Part shown: piece by piece, positions 1 to 5,331 of the stretch
Numbering within the stretch: the stretch's first letter is position 1
Layout: the number at the start of each line of letters is the position of its first letter
Assembly: GCA_002727435.1 (NCBI GenBank)
Contig: PBWZ01000042.1
Location: 3,251-8,581, forward strand
Length of the DNA: 5,331 nucleotides
Direction of reading: 5' to 3'
Source: Chloroflexota bacterium
GTDB taxonomy: Bacteria; Chloroflexota; Dehalococcoidia; Lucifugimonadales; Lucifugimonadaceae
The notes under the pieces: model-generated
What the model saw: the letters and a program-made list of their open reading frames with translations, nothing else
What the model was told of the DNA's origin: nothing
The model's database searches: none
Position numbers and translations under genes: made by a program

Positions 1-265
1 GTCTCCTATTCATGGATTAGGTCTCTTTGCAACATGTGAAATACCACAGCAATATGAGCTTGGGATATCTCATGTAAAAGATGATAGATTTTCTCATGGA
101 TATATCAGAACTCCTTTAGGAGGATTTTTCAATCATTCAAAAAAACCAAACTGCGAAGCGATTTATGATGGAGATTTTATTAAAATTAAAACTTTAATAA
201 ATTTAAATTTAGGTGAGGAGATTACCGTTGATTACACAAAACATGATTGGATAAAACAAGACTGA
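1..265 (+). CDS. SET-domain protein, predicted protein-lysine N-methyltransferase (5' end cut off by window)
   Basis: The reading frame starts at base 2 and gives 87 residues before TGA at 263-265. Visible SET signatures are, in order, SPIHGLGLFAT (residues 1-11), the usual start of the SET fold; the core NHSKKPNC (44-51), matching the SAM-binding NHS-x-x-PNC motif; and GEEITVDY (71-78), matching the GEEL-T-x-DY motif with the catalytic tyrosine. The middle (IRTPLGGFFNHS) resembles the short stand-alone SET proteins of marine bacteria and phages, about 100-120 residues long. Probably only a few N-terminal residues are missing. The family transfers methyl groups from SAM to lysine side chains; the target here is unknown. 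No pre-SET or post-SET zinc-binding cysteine cluster is visible. Its stop codon shares a base with the metK start, so the two are probably cotranscribed and translationally coupled. Assignment to the SET family is secure; activity and substrate are inferred. Confidence 0.86.
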   Translation, partial: SPIHGLGLFATCEIPQQYELGISHVKDDRFSHGYIRTPLGGFFNHSKKPNCEAIYDGDFIKIKTLINLNLGEEITVDYTKHDWIKQD

Positions 266-1383
266 TGAAAAACTATTTTTTTACTTCTGAATCTGTCACT
301 GAAGGACATCCGGACAAAGTGGCTGATCTTATTTCAGACAATGTGGCTAATTATTTAATCAATCAAAATGAAAGTCATAGAGCTGCAATTGAAACAATGG
401 TTTCATCAAATATGGTAACCATGGCTGGAGAGGTGAAAACAGACCTAATGGACAATAAAGAAACCATAGAAGAACTTGTTAGGCAAACTGTTAAAGACAT
501 TGGTTATGAACAAGAAAACTTTCATTGGGATACATTATCTTTTAAGAACTTGATTCATAATCAAAGTATTGATATTGCAAGGGGCACTGATGACTTTGGT
601 GCTGGAGATCAAGGAATGATGTTTGGTTATGCATGTAATGAAAATGATTCTTTAATGCCAAGCGCAATTTATTACAGCCACAAAATAACTAAAGCACTTT
701 CAACTGCAAGACATGATGGGCAAAACTGGATGGGTCCAGACGGAAAAGCGCAAGTAACAGTCGAGTACAGTAATGTGAATAATCCTGTAAGAATATCAAA
801 CGTTATTTGCAGTACCCAACATAACAAAGATTTAAAAGATAATCCTGGTGAAGTTCAAAAAAGAGTTGAAGAAATTATTAAGCCAGAATTGAATAATATG
901 TTCGATGACAATACTATTTTTCAAGTTAATCCAACCGGTAATTTTGTAACAGGTGGACCAGATGGCGATACTGGAGTTACAGGAAGAAAAATTATTGTTG
1001 ATACTTATGGTGGCTATGCACCTCATGGTGGAGGAGCATTTAGCGGAAAAGACTGCACAAAAGTAGATAGAAGTGGCGCATACATGGCAAGATATTTAGC
1101 TAAAAATATTGTGGCATCAGGAGTTTCACAAAATGCTACTATTCAACTTAGCTATGCAATAGGTGTTAAAGAGCCTGTATCGCTTTATGTTTATTGTGAT
1201 GGTAAAGTTAGAAATGATATATCAGAATGGATTTATAAAAATATCGATTTGACACCTTTAGGTATCATTAGAAAATTTAATCTATTTAAATTAAACCTTA
1301 CAGAAACAACTAACTACGGTCACTTTGGGAAAAAAAATCTTCCATGGGAGATTACAAATTTATCTAATCATTTAAACTTTTAA
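265..1383 (+). CDS. metK: S-adenosylmethionine synthase (methionine adenosyltransferase)
   Basis: Makes SAM from ATP and methionine in the cytoplasm, releasing phosphate and pyrophosphate; the family acts as a dimer or tetramer. The product has 372 residues, against about 384 in E. coli. Recognisable motifs: [13 protein letters not shown] (6-18) with the catalytic His15 and Asp17; GAGDQG (112-117); PDGK (158-161); GDTGVTGRK (234-242); and the phosphate-binding GGGAFSGKD (255-263). Lysines 161, 242, 262 and 266 correspond to E. coli Lys165, 245, 265 and 269, so the active site looks intact. The ATG at 265 was chosen because the family starts just before FTSES. A TTG at 247 would add six residues deep inside the upstream gene. 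The ATG lacks a clear Shine-Dalgarno sequence and overlaps the upstream stop (TGATG), implying coupled translation. Odd points are a gating loop about five residues shorter than in E. coli and Gly157 where family members normally have Arg (W-L-R-P-D). It is full length and probably functional. Confidence 0.96.
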   Translation: MKNYFFTSESVTEGHPDKVADLISDNVANYLINQNESHRAAIETMVSSNMVTMAGEVKTDLMDNKETIEELVRQTVKDIGYEQENFHWDTLSFKNLIHNQSIDIARGTDDFGAGDQGMMFGYACNENDSLMPSAIYYSHKITKALSTARHDGQNWMGPDGKAQVTVEYSNVNNPVRISNVICSTQHNKDLKDNPGEVQKRVEEIIKPELNNMFDDNTIFQVNPTGNFVTGGPDGDTGVTGRKIIVDTYGGYAPHGGGAFSGKDCTKVDRSGAYMARYLAKNIVASGVSQNATIQLSYAIGVKEPVSLYVYCDGKVRNDISEWIYKNIDLTPLGIIRKFNLFKLNLTETTNYGHFGKKNLPWEITNLSNHLNF

Positions 1384-1387
1384 GAGG
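1383..1387 (+). promoter_or_regulatory. Shine-Dalgarno sequence of ahcY
   Basis: AGAGG lies four to five bases before the ATG at 1392 and overlaps the last base of the metK TAA stop. It matters because it supports the upstream ATG, and so the unusual N-terminal extension of AhcY. The alternative in-frame TTG at 1476, which would give a family-typical start, has no purine-rich sequence in front of it. Confidence 0.6.
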
Positions 1388-1391
1388 AAAT

Positions 1392-2879
1392 ATGAGATTA
1401 CAAACAAAAGAAAAATACAAAACTTTGAAAAGTAATAAAAAAACTGAAAAACAAATTGCAAATATTGTTGAAAATTTGCCGTACAAAATTAAAGACATCA
1501 AATTAGCTAAGCTAGGTAGAGATAAAATTGATATATCTGAAAAAGAAATGCCGGGTTTAATGGAATTGAGAAAGAAATACTCTAAATCAAAACCCCTTAA
1601 AGGTTTTAGGCTTACAGGTTCATTGCATATGACTATTGAAACAGCAATCCTTATAGAAACTTTAAAAGATCTGGGAGCTGATGTTCGTTGGGCAAGTTGT
1701 AATATTTTTTCAACGCAAGATGAGGCTGCAGCTGCAATTGCAAAAACTAAAACTCCAGTTTTTGCATGGAAAGGAGAAACGCTTGAAGAGTATTGGGATT
1801 GTACATTACAGGCATTAACATTCAAAAATAACCTAGGTCCAAATCTTATTGTAGATGATGGTGGTGATGCAACATTATTAATTCATAAAGGATATGAATT
1901 AGAAAACTATTTTAACAAACATAACAAACTTCCAAAAATTACTACAAAGGTTGAAGAAGAAATTGTAATTGAAAAACTTATAAGAAAAGTACATCAAAAA
2001 AATCCGAATCATTGGCATAGTATTGTACCAGACATCATTGGAGTGTCAGAAGAAACTACAACAGGGGTAGCTAGATTACAGCAAATGGTAGAAGATGCAA
2101 GTTTATTGTTTCCAGCATTTAATGTGAATGATGCAGCGACTAAGTCTAAATTTGATAATCTTTATGGTTGTAGAGAGTCTTTAGCAGATGGTATAAAACG
2201 CTCTACGGAAATTATGCTTGCAGGTAAAACTGTTGTTGTTTGTGGCTATGGAGATGTTGGTAAAGGTTCGGCACAATCAATGAAGTCATATGGCTGTAAG
2301 GTTATTGTAACTGAAATTGATCCAATATGTGCGCTGCAAGCAGCCATGGAAGGATTTGAAGTAAGAAGGCTAGATGATGTACTTGAAAGAGGAAATATTT
2401 TTGTTACAACAACAGGTAATAAGGATATCATTACATTAAAACATATGAGAAAAATGAAAGATCAAGCAATTGTATGCAATATTGGACACTTTGATAATGA
2501 AATTCAAGTTGATGCATTAAATAAATCAAATGCAAAAAGAGATAAAATAAAACCTCAACTTGATAGATATACTTTCAAAAGTGGTAAGCAAATTTTTATT
2601 TTGGCGGAAGGTAGGCTAGTTAACTTAGGGTGTGCAACAGGCCATGCAAGCTTTGTGATGTCAACATCATTTTCAAATCAAGTTTTAGCACAAGTTTTTT
2701 TAGCAAAAAATAAACCTGTAACTGGCATTTATGATTTACCAAGAAAGTTAGATGAAGAGGTTGCGAGAATACATCTAAAACATCTAGATGCTGACTTAAC
2801 AAAACTTTCAAAAGATCAAGCCAGATACATTGGTGTAAGTATTAATGGTCCATATAAAAAAGACGATTACAGATATTAG
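1392..2879 (+). CDS. ahcY: Adenosylhomocysteinase (S-adenosyl-L-homocysteine hydrolase)
   Basis: Reversibly splits SAH into adenosine and homocysteine using tightly bound NAD, relieving product inhibition of methyltransferases and returning homocysteine to the methionine cycle. The product has 495 residues, longer than the human (432) and typical proteobacterial (about 465) enzymes. Substrate-domain motifs are LHMTIETA (78-85, His79), VDDGGDAT (154-161, Asp155) and SEETTTGV (219-226, Glu221). [13 protein letters not shown] (244-256) carries Lys251, Asp255 and Asn256, equivalent to human Lys186, Asp190 and Asn191. The NAD-binding glycine motif GYGDVGKG is at 285-292, NIGHFD at 363-368 and GHASFVMS at 417-424, and the C-terminus ends in DDYRY like the NAD-contacting family tail. 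The roughly 40-residue insert typical of bacterial enzymes is present around 168-210. Residues 1-30 are a lysine-rich extension before the usual start ([12 protein letters not shown]). The gene lies 8 bases after metK, almost certainly in one operon, and its stop overlaps the opposing glycosyltransferase stop by 4 bases. Confidence 0.97.
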   Translation: MRLQTKEKYKTLKSNKKTEKQIANIVENLPYKIKDIKLAKLGRDKIDISEKEMPGLMELRKKYSKSKPLKGFRLTGSLHMTIETAILIETLKDLGADVRWASCNIFSTQDEAAAAIAKTKTPVFAWKGETLEEYWDCTLQALTFKNNLGPNLIVDDGGDATLLIHKGYELENYFNKHNKLPKITTKVEEEIVIEKLIRKVHQKNPNHWHSIVPDIIGVSEETTTGVARLQQMVEDASLLFPAFNVNDAATKSKFDNLYGCRESLADGIKRSTEIMLAGKTVVVCGYGDVGKGSAQSMKSYGCKVIVTEIDPICALQAAMEGFEVRRLDDVLERGNIFVTTTGNKDIITLKHMRKMKDQAIVCNIGHFDNEIQVDALNKSNAKRDKIKPQLDRYTFKSGKQIFILAEGRLVNLGCATGHASFVMSTSFSNQVLAQVFLAKNKPVTGIYDLPRKLDEEVARIHLKHLDADLTKLSKDQARYIGVSINGPYKKDDYRY

Positions 2880-4063
2880 TAATATTTGTATAAAATTATT
2901 TTTTTGAATTTTTCTGCTATGATGTTAATATCGAAATTCTTTTCAGCATAATTTCTTGAATTGTCTGCTATGTATTGATAACTACTGAAATTTTCATAAA
3001 TTGATTGAACCATCTCATTTAATTCTTTATTAGAATCAACAGAAAAACCACACTTATGATTAGTTACTATTCTTGCTGATAAATTACTGCTGGAAACATA
3101 AACAATAGGTATACGTCCAGAGCATAAGATTGATAGTAACTTGGATGGAACTGAAAACTGCCCTGCGCTTTTTTCAAGCATCACCAAGCTAATATCAGCA
3201 GTTGCTAAAACCTCAGGAAATATATCAAAATTTTGAAAAGGGAGAAAAATTATATTTTTAAGATTACTTTTTTTTGATTGTCTTTTCAAGTATTCAACGG
3301 CTGTTCCCTCTGAAATCATAACAATCTTGGCGTTAATTTTCTTGTTTATCAAAAATTTTGACAAATCAATAATTACATCAGGATTATGCTTAAATCCTAA
3401 AGTTCCGGAGTACAAAATATTAAAGCTATCCTCAAGATTATTTTCAAGTGAAAATGAGTTTATTTTTTTCTTTTGAGGTATGTCTTTTAGAGGTGCCCAG
3501 TTTGGAATACAAGTTATATTATTTTTATTAATACCGTTTTTGATTAATATTTTGTCAAAATCATTTGAAATGGTGATTACGTGGTCCGAGTTTCGCAAAA
3601 TAAAAAATTCCATCTTAAAAAAGATAGTAGAAACTATTTTCTGTAAAAAATTTCTTTGTTTTTTTAAAATTTCTTTAGCTGCGATACTTATAATATCTTG
3701 TAACCAAAAAATAAAATTTATTTTTAAAACTTTACAAAGTAAGTAAATGAAGAATTGAGGAATTAATGGACAATTTGAGGATATAATTGAATTAGGTTTT
3801 ATTTTGATAATTTGATGACAGATTAAGAATGAGTATAAGATTTCATCAAAAAATCTAATATAAAAATTCTTTGAAAAACTTTTATTTACCTGAATGACGC
3901 TTAAATCTTTTTTTTTCTTAAAAGAAGATTTGGGGCCGAGCTGCTTTGCATTATATAAATGATAGATATCTAAATTATCGAATAAGCTTAGATTTTCAGA
4001 CAACTCATATTGAAAAGGATGTCCAGGAAAATCAAATACTATTATTTTTGATTTACTAATCAC
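2876..4063 (-). CDS. Glycosyltransferase, GT4-type (WcaI/WbuB-like)
   Basis: Predicted to transfer a sugar from a nucleotide donor during surface-polysaccharide assembly at the cytoplasmic face of the inner membrane; donor and acceptor are unknown. The 395-residue product has a two-domain GT-B layout. The N-terminal domain opens with a beta strand and PGHPFQYE (13-20), and has a hydrophobic stretch at about 100-122 ending in FWLQD, which may aid membrane association. The linker is CIPNWAPL (185-192). The C-terminal donor domain starts with [14 protein letters not shown] (216-229) and contains [18 protein letters not shown] (303-320), the region binding the nucleotide-sugar phosphates. The start is GTG at 4063-4061, eight bases inside the epimerase gene, with no Shine-Dalgarno sequence, suggesting translation by reinitiation. 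The gene is more AT-rich than its neighbours; 3601-3660 is about 18% GC by hand count. The second glutamate of the classic E-x7-E motif appears to be Ser311. Superfamily is secure; specificity cannot be read. Confidence 0.85.
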   Translation of the reverse strand: MISKSKIIVFDFPGHPFQYELSENLSLFDNLDIYHLYNAKQLGPKSSFKKKKDLSVIQVNKSFSKNFYIRFFDEILYSFLICHQIIKIKPNSIISSNCPLIPQFFIYLLCKVLKINFIFWLQDIISIAAKEILKKQRNFLQKIVSTIFFKMEFFILRNSDHVITISNDFDKILIKNGINKNNITCIPNWAPLKDIPQKKKINSFSLENNLEDSFNILYSGTLGFKHNPDVIIDLSKFLINKKINAKIVMISEGTAVEYLKRQSKKSNLKNIIFLPFQNFDIFPEVLATADISLVMLEKSAGQFSVPSKLLSILCSGRIPIVYVSSSNLSARIVTNHKCGFSVDSNKELNEMVQSIYENFSSYQYIADNSRNYAEKNFDINIIAEKFKKIILYKYY

Positions 4064-5054
4064 TACTGTTGAGCTGCGATTGGATCCATTTAAAAGTTTG
4101 CTCCATACCTTTTAATAATGGATAGTTTGGCTCCCAACCAATATTTTCTCTGAAAAGTTTATTATCTGAATTTCTGCCTCGAACACCCATTGGAACTTCA
4201 TGTCCATATTTTTTTTTGAAGGCATCTCCTTCTAAATTATTTATGGTAATTTCTTTTTGTGACAAATCTATAGCCATTTGAGCTAATTGATTGATTGAAA
4301 CCATTTCTTCAGAACCAATATTTATTGGTTCTGTAAAATTAGATTCCATTAATTTTTGTACTGCTTCAATACATTCGTCAATATAAAGAAAAGATCTTGT
4401 TTGTTGTCCATCTCCCCAAACCTCTAAACTATCGCCATCCTTACATTTTGCTGCTTTTCTACACATGGCTGCAGGTGCTTTTTCTTTTCCGCCATCCCAT
4501 GTACCTTCTGGACCAAAAATATTATGGAATCTTCCAATTCTAATGTTTAAACCATAATTTCTTTCAAATGCTTTAAATAATCTTTCGCTAAAAAGCTTTT
4601 CCCAGCCATATTCGCTATCTGGTTGAGCAGGGTAAGCACTATCTTCTGAACACATTGGATTATCTGGATCTGTTTGATTATATGCTGGATACATACAAGC
4701 AGAAGATGAGTAAAAAACTTTTTTCACATTTTTTTTAACACACTCATGTGCAGTATTTAAATTTATTAAAGCTGAATTATGCATAACATTAGCATCATTA
4801 TCACCAACAAAAATATAGCCTGCTCCTCCCATATCGGCTGCAAACTGGTAGAGTAAATCTAAATCTTCATCAATAACTTTCTCAACAAGAATTGGATCAC
4901 GCAAATCACCAATAATAAATTCATCTGCTTCAGTTTTTGTAAATTCGGTATGTTTTAAATCAACACCCCTCACCCAATATCCTTCTGATTTTAGACGCTT
5001 AACCATATGGCTTCCAATAAATCCTCCGGCTCCCATAACAACTGCTTTTTTCAT
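4056..5054 (-). CDS. NAD-dependent sugar epimerase, GDP-mannose 3,5-epimerase family
   Basis: An extended short-chain dehydrogenase of 332 residues. In plants this family (GME) converts GDP-D-mannose to GDP-L-galactose and GDP-L-gulose through a 4-keto intermediate, using bound NAD. Seen here: the NAD-binding GAGGFIG (8-14); FAADMGGAGYIF (71-82), very close to the plant AADMGGMGFI; SSACMYP (117-123) with Cys120; Y-x3-K at Tyr149/Lys153; FHNIFGPEGTWDGG (176-189); EKAPAA (191-196) with Lys192; WGDGQQTRSF (213-222); and GVRGRNSDN (290-298). Cys120, Tyr149, Lys153 and Lys192 sit at a constant offset of 25 from Arabidopsis Cys145, Tyr174, Lys178 and Lys217, so the catalytic set is complete. About nine extra residues precede GVRGRNSDN compared with plants. 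A good Shine-Dalgarno sequence (AAAGGAA, 5067-5061) precedes the ATG. It is first of two genes on this strand. A nearby GmhA-like gene raises the possibility that a GDP-heptose is the real substrate. Family confident; substrate inferred. Confidence 0.9.
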   Translation of the reverse strand: MKKAVVMGAGGFIGSHMVKRLKSEGYWVRGVDLKHTEFTKTEADEFIIGDLRDPILVEKVIDEDLDLLYQFAADMGGAGYIFVGDNDANVMHNSALINLNTAHECVKKNVKKVFYSSSACMYPAYNQTDPDNPMCSEDSAYPAQPDSEYGWEKLFSERLFKAFERNYGLNIRIGRFHNIFGPEGTWDGGKEKAPAAMCRKAAKCKDGDSLEVWGDGQQTRSFLYIDECIEAVQKLMESNFTEPINIGSEEMVSINQLAQMAIDLSQKEITINNLEGDAFKKKYGHEVPMGVRGRNSDNKLFRENIGWEPNYPLLKGMEQTFKWIQSQLNSSD

Positions 5055-5147
5055 AAATGATTCCTTTAAATGATTTGTACCTAATAATAGCGTTTAATTC
5101 TTTAAAAAAAAATATTTATTAATAGAATTAATATCATAAATTTCTTT
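5055..5147. promoter_or_regulatory. Divergent intergenic region between the epimerase and gmhA-like genes
   Basis: About 93 AT-rich bases separate two divergently transcribed genes, so promoters for both should lie here or just beyond. For the - strand, TATTAT (5089-5084) is one mismatch from the -10 consensus and lies 30 bases before the epimerase ATG. The matching -35 position falls in an A-run (5104-5112) and is a poor match to consensus. For the + strand, a perfect TATAAT (5154-5159) lies just inside the proposed gmhA start. An inverted repeat is centred at 5125. In DNA this AT-rich, such matches are expected by chance, so only the general promoter role is supported. Confidence 0.4.
5117..5133. 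repeat. Perfect 7-bp inverted repeat with 3-bp spacer
   Basis: TATTAAT-AGA-ATTAATA: two perfect 7-base arms around AGA in the divergent intergenic region. The placement and symmetry would suit an operator for a dimeric regulator, but the arms are pure A/T and short, so chance is a serious alternative. It is too weak and has no T-run suited to a terminator. Confidence 0.3.
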
Positions 5148-5331
5148 GTGAAATATAATGATGAACATTTCAACTCAATTAGAAATATTATTGATAGTAA
5201 ATTGATATCTCAAATAGGCGAAATAATTTTAGATTCAATTAAAAAAAATAATAAAATTTTAATTTGCGGCAATGGCGGTAGCGCATCAGATAGTAATCAT
5301 ATTTCAGCTGAGTTTGTTGGAAAATTTGAAA
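5148..5331 (+). CDS. gmhA: SIS-domain phosphosugar isomerase, GmhA-like (sedoheptulose 7-phosphate isomerase), 3' end cut off
   Basis: Sixty-one residues are visible before the window ends. The strand and loop KILICGNGGSASDSNHISAE (36-55) match the phosphate-binding start of the SIS domain in GmhA enzymes (usual form CGNGGSAADAQHFAAEL-x-GR), and FVGKFE follows as in the family. GmhA converts sedoheptulose 7-phosphate to D-glycero-D-manno-heptose 7-phosphate, the first step toward ADP- or GDP-heptose for lipopolysaccharide or capsule. The start is uncertain. GTG at 5148 is the only common start codon giving near-full length, but it has no Shine-Dalgarno sequence. It places the GNGGS loop at about residue 41, against about 51 in E. 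coli. The frame stays open upstream to a stop at 5103, and the residues just before GTG (INFF) look like part of the protein, so a non-standard start upstream (ATT or ATA) is possible. Other SIS-domain proteins such as DiaA are less likely given the neighbouring sugar genes. Confidence 0.8.
   Translation, partial: MKYNDEHFNSIRNIIDSKLISQIGEIILDSIKKNNKILICGNGGSASDSNHISAEFVGKFE

Noticed and set aside
247..264. TTG at 247 as the metK start
   Set aside because: It would add six non-conserved residues and overlap the SET gene by 19 bases without a ribosome-binding site. The ATG at 265 matches the family N-terminus and the stop-start overlap.
832..1026. Open frame on the - strand inside metK
   Set aside because: Lies wholly inside a strongly conserved gene and has no recognisable protein motif; a shadow of the metK reading frame.
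1384..1391. A SAM- or SAH-sensing riboswitch controlling metK or ahcY
   Set aside because: The gaps before metK (none) and ahcY (8 bases) are too small for any known SAM or SAH riboswitch. If one exists it lies upstream of the SET gene, outside the window.
1364..1825. 153-codon open frame on the - strand across the metK-ahcY junction
   Set aside because: Opposes two unmistakable genes and has no family-like motif; its length reflects the codon pattern of ahcY.
2873..2905. Hairpin-like ATATT-AGT-AATAT followed by a T-run at the convergent junction, as a possible terminator
   Set aside because: The stem is five A/T pairs with a 3-base loop, and the T-run begins about 11 bases later. Too weak to call an intrinsic terminator.
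3480..3746. 88-codon + strand open frame within the glycosyltransferase gene
   Set aside because: Antisense to a well-supported gene. Its hydrophobic look comes from the AT-rich, lysine/asparagine-coding opposite strand.
3908..3916. Run of nine T (nine A in the coding strand) in the glycosyltransferase gene, as a possible phase-variation tract
   Set aside because: Encodes ordinary lysines 50-52, and similar A-runs occur throughout this AT-rich window; nothing specifically suggests slippage control.

Overview
This is a compact, very AT-rich, almost gap-free stretch of bacterial chromosome. The protein families are proteobacterial in style. The low GC, minimal intergenic space, weak or absent Shine-Dalgarno sequences and Lys/Asn/Ile-rich proteins fit a streamlined marine-type proteobacterium, possibly Pelagibacterales-like. 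That placement is an impression from sequence character, not a phylogenetic result. It looks like a housekeeping/accessory boundary, where S-adenosylmethionine (SAM) metabolism meets a surface-polysaccharide locus.

Left half (1-2879, + strand): three tightly packed genes. A small SET-domain protein, cut by the window's left edge, ends in TGATG and shares one base with the metK start. After metK, an 8-base gap leads to ahcY. Together they form a one-carbon set: MetK makes SAM, the SET protein is a predicted SAM-dependent lysine methyltransferase, and AhcY removes the inhibitory product S-adenosylhomocysteine (SAH). MetK is divergent, with a short gating loop. AhcY has a lysine-rich N-terminal extension.

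Right half (2876-5054, - strand): two genes transcribed toward ahcY. First comes an SDR epimerase closely resembling GDP-mannose 3,5-epimerase, with all the catalytic residues known from the plant enzyme. A family 4-type glycosyltransferase follows, starting at a GTG inside the epimerase's last codons. Its stop codon overlaps the ahcY stop codon by four bases, so the two operons converge with no room for a conventional terminator.

Right edge (5055-5331): a divergent AT-rich intergenic region of about 93 bp, then on the + strand the 5' part of a SIS-domain isomerase resembling GmhA (sedoheptulose 7-phosphate isomerase). GmhA-type enzymes start nucleotide-activated heptose synthesis. The epimerase, glycosyltransferase and isomerase therefore suggest a GDP-sugar (GDP-mannose- or GDP-heptose-derived) pathway feeding a surface glycan. 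No RNA gene, CRISPR array, insertion sequence or prophage element was seen, and no gene-free stretch exceeds 300 bases.
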